From assembly GCF_039555335.1 (NCBI RefSeq), contig NC_092636.1:55483706-55547705 (forward strand): a stretch of DNA of 64,000 bases, in the 5' to 3' direction. Below are positions 25,953 through 37,900 of the stretch, piece by piece (position 1 is the first letter of the stretch; every line of letters starts with the position of its first letter). The notes beneath the pieces are model-generated. The model did no database searches, was not told the DNA's origin, and saw nothing but the letters and a program-made list of their open reading frames with translations. This DNA comes from Amphiura filiformis. Lineage: Eukaryota; Echinodermata; Ophiuroidea; Amphilepidida; Amphiuridae. The translations under genes and the position numbers were made by a program.

Positions 25953-28900
25953 ATGTCTTTCTTTGGGAACCAAAGCGCTACCACTTCGAAGCCATCTTTT
26001 GGGTTTGGAACAAGCACAACTTCTTCAGGTAAGTCATCTAGAGCAATACAACATACTCATCGTAGCCAGTAATAGGAAAATACATTTCAGATTGTTCAGA
26101 AAAAGGCTAAAACTAAAAGCCAATTTACGTCGTAGCGTACTTATGCCGTTACATTCGCAAGGTTTCCGAATTTTGCATCAGATAATTTCAATCATGCAAT
26201 CACTGCACTAGCCTCGGTTCGAGGCGTCTGGGCTCTGGGGTGGTATTTTTTTCCTTTTTTTTCCTTATTTTAAAAATAAAATCTTAACTTTGTAGAGACG
26301 ATTTTCCGTTTATAACTCTTTTGAAGCGGAATGAAGGCTCCAAAACAAACATGACAAACTGTTTTATTGTAAACTCATCTCATATTTGCCCACGTAACAT
26401 GATAAAGGAGTGGAACTGTGGAATAATCTAACTGACAATATCATCATGTCTCAACAAGTCCCCCCAGCACATGCCTGGTTTATATGCTTGAGCACCGCCA
26501 GTAACCGAGAAGAAGAAGAAGAAGCTAGCTTGTGGAAGTATAAAAAGAACCCATCCAATCTATTTATCAAAATGTAGCAAAGTAGATCCTCAAGTCACTT
26601 GTTTTTAAACAGTGGAGATATACATCGCCGTTTGAAAATGGGACCCAATACAAACTTTCTGTTAACACTTGAAGCCTCCGAAACAAATGAAGTCTCCGAA
26701 ACAACAATAAGATTAATTATCATCTTTGCACATCTAAATTGGGGTGTTTCATACTGATATCTGCATTGTTATTATTACTTGATATGTGTTAAAGACATAC
26801 AATCATACATTATGGCTTTAACCACTTGATCTTTGATAATTACCATAGGTTTTTCATTTGGTGCTGCCAAGACTTCAGCTCCAACATTTTCATTTGGTAC
26901 TGGTGCAGCCAGTACAACTAGTGGAAGCCTTGGGTTTGGGACAACGACTACATCTGCAGCGTCATCTGGCTTCAGTTTTGGTAGCGGCACTGGGTTTGGG
27001 AGTACTGCTACTGGCACAGGGACCACAGGATTTGGGTTTGGAGCTAATAAAGGTCTGGGTACAACTACAACATCAGGAACCACTGGTTTTGGATTTGGGT
27101 CAGGTACAGTGTTATTGATTTTTTTTTGAATCTATGATGTTATCTACTTACTCAAAATGTGTTTGCATAAAAAGTTTGTAACTTTGAAGTTTCATCTATT
27201 TCTGGGAACTGAAATTTTGTAAACAGTATGATACATGAGAGGTGGTAGTGTGAAACCATTTGAGTCAAAGTCTCCACCACTGCACCACTCCAGTCTTCCG
27301 TCATAGTTGTAGCATATTCCCTATGAACATTGTTTGTTATGAGCCATTACGCTGGAGTGGAATGAAGTTTTCATTCATAAACTTAAAGGCCATATCAAAT
27401 ACAATTTTCTTCTATTCTTGTAAGTTCAGAAATCCTTCGCAAATCAATTTGTGCAAACACATTTGTAAAATGTCAGCAGGGCAATTCCATGTGGATTCAT
27501 GTAGACGTCAACAATTTACAGAAAAAAAAATTACTTGTAAAGCACTGAACAGAACCCCCAAAATAGTGAATTATTTACTTCAATCATTACTATATTATAC
27601 AATAATACTGATTTGATGGTTGCATTCTAATAGCAAAAATGGCCGTTGGGTTGCTTGGGAAAGATGGAAACTTCGGATCGTCATTGTGATTTGGTGACTG
27701 CCAAGGGGTTATACCATGGCACTGGCAGTATTTTGTAAAATCATTGCTTAGGCAGCAGGGAGGTAGATGCCACCAATGGAGGATATTCTAAATTTGCATG
27801 ATCAAGGATTCTTGCAAAATTCTCCTGCGAGAATCCAAATGGATTCAACCGCTCTGTCACAGATTTATAATCCTGTTCTCGTCCCTACCCCTGCATTGTT
27901 TTCTGGAGTTGGTTCTTTTTTTTCTTTCCAAATTTCCAAACTTTTGTTTTGTTTTCATTAATTTTAATGATGAAAAAAAGTTAAAGCTACATGAATCATA
28001 CCAAAGTGCATGTACTTCAAATTGTCATTTGAGTTGTCATTGCTTGTCCGTTAATATGTGACACAAGATTAAGCTGAGCTGTTTTATGTATTTTTCTTGC
28101 AATAGGTCTTGGTGGTTTTGGAGCAACTAAAACAACTGGTTCTTCATTATTAGGTGGTGGATTTGGCACAACTACTACCACTAGTGCAGGCACAGGCTTT
28201 GGATTTGGTACAGGCACAACAGGTGGTAAGTCTAATTCAGTGAAGATAGGGCAATGCAACTAGATATAGAGAAGATGTTATTTCACTTAGTGACCAAATG
28301 ATAGGTGACCCAGAGGACATGTGCTTTAAAAACTTTTGCCAAAATAGTCAGTGAAGTGGTGATGTCCTGTAATAAATTTAAGCATAATGTCAATACATCA
28401 AAATATCCTAATATATATCATAAAAAAATTGCAGTCACCTCATAATACCTGCATTTCAGTGAATTTCCACAGATGAAATTCATTTCTGTGAATTTCCACA
28501 GATGAAATTCATGACCACACGGGAAAACAGTGTTTAGATGATTGACCTGCTACTGTTACCTCTGGGCTTAGGACACAGTCGCAACAGCAGTAGCAACAAT
28601 TACAGCAGCATTGTTTATTCCATATCAGTTAAATATAATGCCATCAATCACATGCCAAGCCTTAATTGAAATTGTTGTATTTTTAATTTTGTTTATGAAA
28701 TTCACTTGTTTAGGTTTTGGTGGGTTTGGAACTGGGCTTGGGACACAGCAACAACAACAGCAGCAGCAACAATTACAGCAGCAACAACAGCAGCAAGGTG
28801 AGTTGAAAACATATTATTCATTAAATGGTACACAGTGTAAATACACATGCTGGATTCACATTGCAAGTTTTAGTTCAGATGATATGCAGGCTATGAACTA

Positions 28901-31900
28901 TGCAGATGTCACAAGGTATTGGTCTGCTACGGATTGAGGGGACATACACACTTACCCGCTGAATAGAGCCAGGCATTCATAGTAGAGAGCTTGCGGAATG
29001 AATTCGAAGTTACTGGAACTTTAACGGCAACTTCAAAAATATCGATTCGATTTCTTGCTCAACTTCACTTCAACGCTTAACGCCAGATTGGTTTCTGTAC
29101 CAACAGCGTCTTGTTGTTTAAACTAGGGAAGTGTATCAATGGGTGATCAAAAGAAGGGTATGTAAAAGCGACTGCATCAAATTTCTCCCTTTTGTTTGCT
29201 GAAGTGGTTTGTTGGTAACACTTATTACAATAGGCGCTTAGTTTCAATAAACATGGATTACATCTCTTGGCGATGACCAATGCAATGGGAATTAGGCCTA
29301 TGTTATGAGCTATACGCTAATATTATACTTCTAAACATGTTTCAATTAAATATTCTTGTGATATGCCTATATTATTGTCCCGGATTATTATAATAAAAGC
29401 TCAATTATTATTCCAGTAAACGTCAGCTTTGTCAATTTTATATTTCCATCAGGACACAAGCCCATTTTATCTGTTTGCTCTCCTAGCCCCCCCCACCACC
29501 ACCATCACCACCTCTCCATATCATCCCCTCCTCCATCTATTCATCTATCCTCACTTTCCCACTCCCCAGTGGCGTTGCCAGGAGTTTTCTTTTAGGAGGG
29601 CAAGGACTCCTCTTTGCATTCTGATCGAATTAAATATATCTCCCGAATGATCCTCATTTTGTTCTTTAAAAACTCCCAGAATTTTGAATTTCAACCAACA
29701 TATTTCTGGATGCTCCTTTTCTGACATTCTTATTTTTGTAACAAATAGGCTTCCTCTTTTAATAATGAATAATTTGGTTGACATATAATACCCATAGGCC
29801 TATAATATGCGTATAATAGCGTGACACATGTTAGACCAGCTTTCTGCTGAATTGGGGTACATAATGTAGGCCTAAATGAATAAAATAATAATTAAATAAA
29901 ATACCTGAACAGTACAAACATATTTGGTTATACAGAGGTGTAATTATAAGACACATAACGTTGTAAAAAATGTTCACAGTAGCTGCAATTGCAGAAGTTC
30001 ACTACACTGCTGGGTCGCGTAAAATCAGTCCATTTTACTGGAACTTAATCCCTTGGCGTTGAAGTTAAGCCAAAAACTTGGTTCCGCAAGCTGATTTGGT
30101 GTACGTCATGAGCACACACAAATGTATATATCAAGTGTGACGTTTGGAACAAAATTTATTTTGATCTAATTCAATCAGTAATTTTTAGCATCATGTGGCA
30201 TGTTTTTACCCAAACCAAATTAGATTTCCAATAATTGGTCTATTAACTAGACAATACATAAGTGGTGATTATGTAGTCTATGAGGAAATATGCAAACCAT
30301 TGTTTTAATTATGACATATTTTCATCATAATTTACGGCACACTATAGATTCTGGCGTTAACTTTAACTTCAAGCGGCTTTAATGGCAGAGTGGGTTTGAA
30401 TACATAATCCTCTATAATCCTCTAGACGTTAAAGTTAAAGTTAAAGTAACTTCATTTCGCAAGCTCTCTAGTGTATCAACTTAGCCTCCGAACTGGTGAT
30501 TGTAAAGTGGTAAGGTTGATCAAATTGACATCAAAACCATATATTATGTTACCGAGGTACAGATAGTGCACCAACTGGCAAAGTCCCTGTGCTTTGTATG
30601 CAATTTGAGAATTCTCGCATATTCATGAGGGCCAATCATTCTATCGCTGGTTTCTATCAGCTTTTGCATGGCGTCATATGCATGTGGCCCATTTCACGGT
30701 TAGGCGCCACTTTTGGTGAAAAAAAACTCGAAATTTTCAAAATGGAGTAAATTTAATTTAATAGAGGTTTTCTTTTCCAAATAAGACCAGATTTTCATAA
30801 AAATATCATTTCCCAGCTTAAATCTCGCTACTTCTTGAAGAAAATTATGATTTATTATCTCATGTTATGTAATTTTTTAACAAATTTGATCAATATTGAG
30901 TAGTGTATATTTATACTTTGACTGTCCAATACATATATCATAGATATTTAAAATAAACAAGTATGTCATAGGCTCCCTTCTGAACAAATTTGGGCAAATT
31001 TTGTTGTGTAATGACAAATTTATGGCCACTTTAATGTAATTTTGTGGTAAAAAAGGAAATTGACATGAAAAGGTTTACTCAACAATTTTAATAATCAATG
31101 AATGACTCTGATATTGCACAGCTTTGAAGGTCATAATATGGGTAATGTTCACAAGTAATATCAGCCAGTTTGAAAACACAGGTCAAATTCAAGATTCTGA
31201 TGTTTGTGCAATTTTGGATGTGACTGATGTCAATGTGAATGGAAACCACACACTGTAAAGCAGAGTATGTTTTAGAAAATAATGATTCAAAGAGTTTTCA
31301 CACACTCAGTGAATTAAATGGGATATATTGAAACATATCAACCTGTGTTAGTGTTCATTTTAAAACATTGTTTACAATTTATAGAAGTGGATGTGACATT
31401 TTCAATTGTGAACGGAATGTTTCATTATGATAAACAGTTTGCTTGTCAAAAATATAAGCTTTGGGCACTTCTAACACATATATTTTGTGAGATTCTATTG
31501 AATTGAGCAATGCTAAAACGTTTTTCCTGACCCTTTATATTTTTGACAAGCAAAATGTTTATAATTTACTGAAATGTTCCGTTCACAATTGAAAATGTCA
31601 CATCCGCTTCTGTAAATTGTATACAAAACTGTCCTCTAAAGACAAAGACAAAGCTTTGAAATAATCATATATGACATGTACAAAATAATAAACCTATTTT
31701 AGAAAGTCAAATATCATGTTGTTTAAGTATTTTGGCCTAAAAGCTACTAATTTTGAGGATGTGACATGTGAACGGAAATTGAAGCTTTTTGAATCTCCTG
31801 TCACAATTAAAGAAGGCATACTGAATTAAAGATTTGTTGTGCCTTTTGATCCCCCACAAACCTGTAATGAAATAACTTCAAACTGGCATCCTAGTCCCAT

Positions 31901-34900
31901 TCCTATTTTGGATGTGACAGGTACCATGGATGTGACACATGTGAACGGAAACTTTGAAATGACATCTGCAAGCTAAGTTGATGAAGGAGTTTTCATTAAA
32001 TGGTGTCATTAGATAGCTCATAGCAGGAGATTTTAAAATCAAGGAGAAAAAATTCTGCCACATTTTGTTAATAAATTATACTATTTGGAAAATTAATCGG
32101 ATGTGACAAAATTGTGAACGGAATTTGTTTCAAATTTATTCAAAATATCGCTGTATCTACATAGTAAGAGCAACAAGTGTAATTTGTTCAACAAATAGTA
32201 ACAAGACTCTGAACTTTACTAAAACACACTAGTTTGCCATTCATGTAAAGTATTAGTCGATCTATTCCACATTGAATAAGGTACATAGATGTGAACGGAA
32301 AATGTCACATCCGAATTCAGAAATTTAAATGGTTCTCATGCTAGTTTAACTGACAACTAATACTTTGTTCATGTATGGCTGTAGAGTGCAACTTGTTCAC
32401 TACATAAAAACAACAAAAGCAGCTGGTAGGCTCAACATAGTTAAAAGTGGCAGCATTGGAAAATAAATGTCTGTTTCCAGGTTGCTAGTGAAATGTGGTT
32501 TTTTGACCATTTCTGACCCCTGTGCGCCCTGAAAGATAAAACTAGAAAGGCCGATTAAGCTAATGGAGGTAGGCCATACAGAGACAATGAAAAATCACCA
32601 ACAGTAAATTCTGTAACCCCATTATTTTTTACACACCAGGCCAGATATGTTGAAAATCAAAAAGTGGCGCCTAACCGTGAAATGGGCCATTTGCATGTGC
32701 GCGCAAATATCAAGACTGCTCTTTAAAAAATATGTGGTATTGGGCGCAGATTGCAGTTTTGTTTGTGGCACATCACAGAATGATAGGCCCATATTAACAG
32801 ATGATTCTGGACCCATCTGTTTATGTCATTAGTCTATGGAGAAAATGTACTTCTTTCTCCTTTGTTTCTACCAGTTTAATTAACTTTATTGATGACCTTA
32901 TGCTCATTTGTAGGTGTAGATGGCAACTTATTAAACATAGCCAGTGCACTGTCCATGCCTGTCATCTATGGTGATGAGAGAGATGTAATTATTGCCAAAT
33001 GGAATCAAATACAGGCATTCTGGGGAACTGGGAAAGGCTATTTCAACCAGCAGAATGCTGTGGAATTCAACCCAGAAAATCCTTTCTGTAGATTTAAGGT
33101 GAGAGGTTGTGTTCCCTCTATTACAGATTTTAAACTTGGACCAATTTGGCTACTTCATGACAAAATGGTCTTTTCCCAACCTTTATGTGCACGGGCTGCA
33201 CTGGGTAAAGATTAAAATATTTGTTCAGGGAGCTTAAAAGCTGTTGACACCACACTGTAATAGACATACAGATTGTAATCACAGTAAAAGTCCTAGTAGT
33301 TTCTATTTAGCTTTTTTTCTTGCATGTCCATGAGGATCAGTTTATCATTCCCTTGCATGTTCCTAACACTTGCATTGGTTGACTTGTCTAAATTTATATT
33401 TCAAAATTTCATAATTTGTGCAAAAGGATGGCTTAAAACCCATTTTTCTGCTTGCATATTGAATGCCCTTCCTGAACTTGTTGTTTTCAAGCAGGAGGTA
33501 AACCGATATTTTGATGACAGCCTGTCAGCACTAAAGTTTGTGTCAGAGAAGAACGGCACTTGTTTACATTTTGAGAGCGTGCAGAGCGTAAACATGGAAG
33601 ATGGGTTCTGATTGGCTGAATCAATCGTCTGACAATCATAGCAACAGACCAATAATCTGATTGGCCGATTGTGCGTGAAATTGTTGGTCGGCGCAGATCG
33701 GCACCCTTAAAAGTGAACACAAAGCCACGCGTATGTTGTTCATTAATAAGGCGCTCGCGTCAATTTGAGCAAGGGAGTGCCGTTCTTCTCTGAAACCCAG
33801 TGTACTTAGTAACAGAAAACTGATGTTGCCTTGATTATCATTGGCATAAAAACAAATCGTTGCTGTTCTGATTGAAACTTTTAAACAATTTTGAAAATAA
33901 AGTGGCTTTTGGTAATAATTGGTTTTACAATATCTTTATCCCCTTCCTCTATGTTTTACAGACTGTCGGATATACAGTGAAACCATGCACAAGGGATGAA
34001 GATGGCATGATCATCTTGCACTTCAAGAAGAAGGAGTCTGAAATACGAAGTCAACAGCAGCAGCTGGTGGATAGTCTGTTCCGCATCTTGGGGTCAAACC
34101 AAAGTCTGTCAGTGTGTGTTGAGGATGTCAGATCTTTACCAGATGGAAAGTAAGTTCATTCACATTGGTTACTTCTTAACCTCCAAAGAGCTACTGTCTT
34201 TCTTACAGCCTTTCTGATTGGTTAATTATTTGATTTATTTATCTGAGTGACCAATTAAAGTATAACTGCTAAATCACCATGCTGCTGATTGGCCCAATAA
34301 ACCACAATAGTCTTCTTGTAAATATAGTATTTGGCAAGGTCCTGTAGCAGTGTCCAACTGCTCTTCCTGATTATCTCATATAAAGGACTTGGCCACTCGT
34401 GGGTCAAGCAATGCTAAGCAGCTTTGATCAATCAATCAATTAATCAGTTACATTTATGTCATCGCGCCAAAATCTTTTCAAAATGTTAAACGGCGCTCAT
34501 TAGCTCAAAAGCTACTGCTGATAAGCATCCTGAAATAGGTGGCTCTTCAGGAGCTTCTTAAACTATTTAAAAGTACAATTTTTGATTTGACCTGGTAGTT
34601 TATTCCACAATCTGGGAGCATAGGCAGCAAAAGCTCGGTCACCAAAAGAAACACATTGTGTTCTGGGCTCAACAAGAGAGGTACCACCTGAGCATGATGA
34701 TCTAAGCTGCCTTTGCGTAACTCGAATTTGAAGCAGCAGACTGCTGAAGAATGTTGCCAAAAATTATAATCATTAGGTAATTCCCATGGGGTTAATACAT
34801 GTCTATCTTGTATGATTGATTGTGTAAACTGGAAAAACTGAATGAAAGCGTATGGTTGTTGAAATTGTAAGACAAGACAAGGATTTGAAAGTGTATAGTA

Positions 34901-37900
34901 TTTAGCAGTAAGAGATTTGTAGTTGTACAATTATGAATTGTAATAATATTAAAAATGAGCAATAAACCCTTTTACATTTCCAAATGCACATTAGACAGAT
35001 TGTATTGTGAGTAATATGCATGGGAGATTAACCATCCTGAAACACGCCCAGTATTTCAATGGGGAGAGGTTCGCTTTTTGTGAAAAATGCTTTATACTTG
35101 TGTTTTGCATATATTGTTTGGCCTTGGCATCTTGCATTAAAAACATTGGCCTATAACAAATTTAAATTTGTTGAGCAGAGTAGAACTGCCAATGTTATTA
35201 AACATGTCAGTGAAAAATAATATTACGAAAAGTCACAGTTCATTCACATAGCCGCCAATGGAGGAGATTGGATCATTTAACTCTCTCATCTACCTGATGG
35301 AGAAGTTCTGAGCATGTGGGATTGGAATTATGAAAGGGCTTATTCAAATTGTTGGCTGAAGTCTGTAGCAAAAGTACATCGTCTGATAATTTCAAGACAA
35401 AGCAGAATTATTTTTGAGACCAGATATATTATCACTGGAAATAAGGACCCCATTGGAAATAAGCCTGAAACATTGGCTTTATGGGTTATCCCGGTTCCTA
35501 GTGTATTTTTATCTTCACATTGTATATCTTTTAATTTCTTATTTTGTCAAGTGTTATATTTATGTAATGTATTTTAAACTGTGCAATATAATATTTTTAT
35601 GTATTTTGTATTATGGAACCAAATAAAATCAATCAATCACTTCTTATTTCTTATTACATTCATATCCAGAACTGAGGTAGTTATCTACATCTTAGAGCGC
35701 TCTGCCACTGGCCTTTCCAAACGCATTCCTGCATCACAGTTGTTTACCCATCTAAGCCAGTACCAAATGAAGAACCAGCTAGGACAGTTGGGTGTTGTTG
35801 AGATGGTGCCTAAACTAGCTGTATCAGGTGCACAACTAGATGCCTATCTTAATAACTCTCCCCTTGGTTATGATCCAAGATTATGGAGACAAGCAAGATT
35901 GGATAATCCTGATCCAGAAAGGTAAGTCAGGATTTTTAACGTGTAGGCTAGCATAGTTTTGATTCGTACAAGCTTGCTCAGCGCGGCATTGCACTTACCG
36001 TATTCAGTCCAATAAGCGGCCATACCCCAATAAGCGCCCACCCAGATTATTTTCAATTTGTTTAAGGGTACCATTAATGTTGAAGTGACTGATAGATGTT
36101 GATACAGTGAAATAGCTTGAAGATTTGAAGTCCTGTGTAAACTTGCAATACATTTACTGCATCAGAAATTGAAAAGTTACTAGAACGTCCTGGGACCCTA
36201 TTTTAACGTAGGTAAATTTGTCTCTAATTAACGGCCCTTACGAAAAATTTGGTAAACCTGGCAAAAAATAAGCGCCCACACAAAATGACTTTGTAAAGCG
36301 CCCTTGGCACTTATTGGAATGAATACGGTAAATCCCATGGGTACTAACTGCCTTTCTTACAGTGCATGTGATTGGTTAATTACATGTTATAATCATCTGA
36401 GTAACCAATAAAAATAGAGCTTTTAGATCTCTGAGCCGTTTTATACTTAATCCCCTTCAGCTCTACTGAATATGCTTATCATATCTCTGATTGGCTCAGT
36501 GCATGATATGGAAATCTCTTTAACCAATCAAAATAGTTCTTAATGTATTGTGCATCTTTATTAGTAAAGTCTGAATGTGTGCTCTGTGATATTTGTCCTA
36601 CTTATTTAGTTTGATACCAGTACCAATGGTAGGCTTTCACACACTTAAGAGCAGATTGGAAAACCAAGAACAACAGACCAAACAGCAGCAAGCAAGATTA
36701 GATGTAAGTTACATGGCACAGATTCTATACAGAGCACTTGTTTAGGTCTGTTTGTACACTATAGTATATGAAGAGCTTTGTTTCAAAACCCCTTACATCC
36801 ACTTGCCCATTTTTGAGAACACATCAAAAATCATCAAAAAATCACTAATATATGGGGTTTGCAACAAAAGCAGTTTTTTGCTGGTTGCTTGGGGAAGACG
36901 AGCATCCCGCCAAAAACTGCTTTTGATATATTAGTGATTTTTTTGATGATTTTCTGATGTGTTCTCAAAATTGGGCAAGTGGATGTAAGGGGTTTTGAAA
37001 CAAAGCTCTTCATATCTTGTCTGAAGTTAAAGTGAAATACCATGCGTAAATTTTGCAGTGGTAGTTTCAAATCACATGTGATTTAGGGATTCAATCATGT
37101 TCATTGCATTCATAATCACATGATTATTTCATGAGGAATGTCAGTAATCATTGCCTTACAAAAAGATTAGTGACTTCTCTGTTGATATCAGCAATAAAAC
37201 TGCAGAATAAAACAGAACCTCACCAAAATACTGACTTCAACATGCACAGGTTCCAGGCATGACAAATTTTACTAGCTCACGCGTCCGCTTGTGTTCAAGT
37301 ATACGCTACTGTAAAAGTGTATTCATCACAGATTAACAATGGCTGGCTACTGTGTAACGGTATAGGGGAGAGTTTTTGAAAACGTTATCATGTGGGGCGT
37401 ATACACACATGTTGACTGGTTTGTCTCATGCCTGTGATGTAAACGCACTGACAGCATATTCAACTTGATGCGAGACACAGTATTATTATGGCCTCAGCCG
37501 GTGCACCGGTGTCTTAATTATTATTTTATCGTGCCTGAGACAGGCCATGGTCATTTAGAGGTGAAATTGGAACCCTCAAAATTACCAAATTTTATGCAAA
37601 AAGTAATGTTTCATGGTTAAAATATGGTTTTAGTTAAGATGTCAACATTTAAATGTGAGGGGTCTGGCTATGGTCAAATAATTCTTAGATACCCAATCAA
37701 TACATTAATTTCTATATGTTTAATTTCTTGTGGATGTTTTACAGCACAAGTTCATAAACTTGCAGGAATGACATTATTTAGCATGGTGCATCTTGCATTT
37801 GCATACTATCTTATATAAATTGATCTTGTTCTCCTCATACAGTTGATTGGTAAAGACATTGAGACATTACAGCATAATCAGGACACCATCCATGCCAAGA

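Noticed and set aside
26213..26222. GGTTCGAGGC as a tRNA T-arm
   Set aside because: No matching acceptor stem, anticodon arm or D-arm could be placed around it; no tRNA was found in the window.
26775..27083. Minus-strand open frame rich in Val and Pro over NUP54 exon 2
   Set aside because: It is the antisense shadow of FG-repeat codons; no splice sites or family support it.
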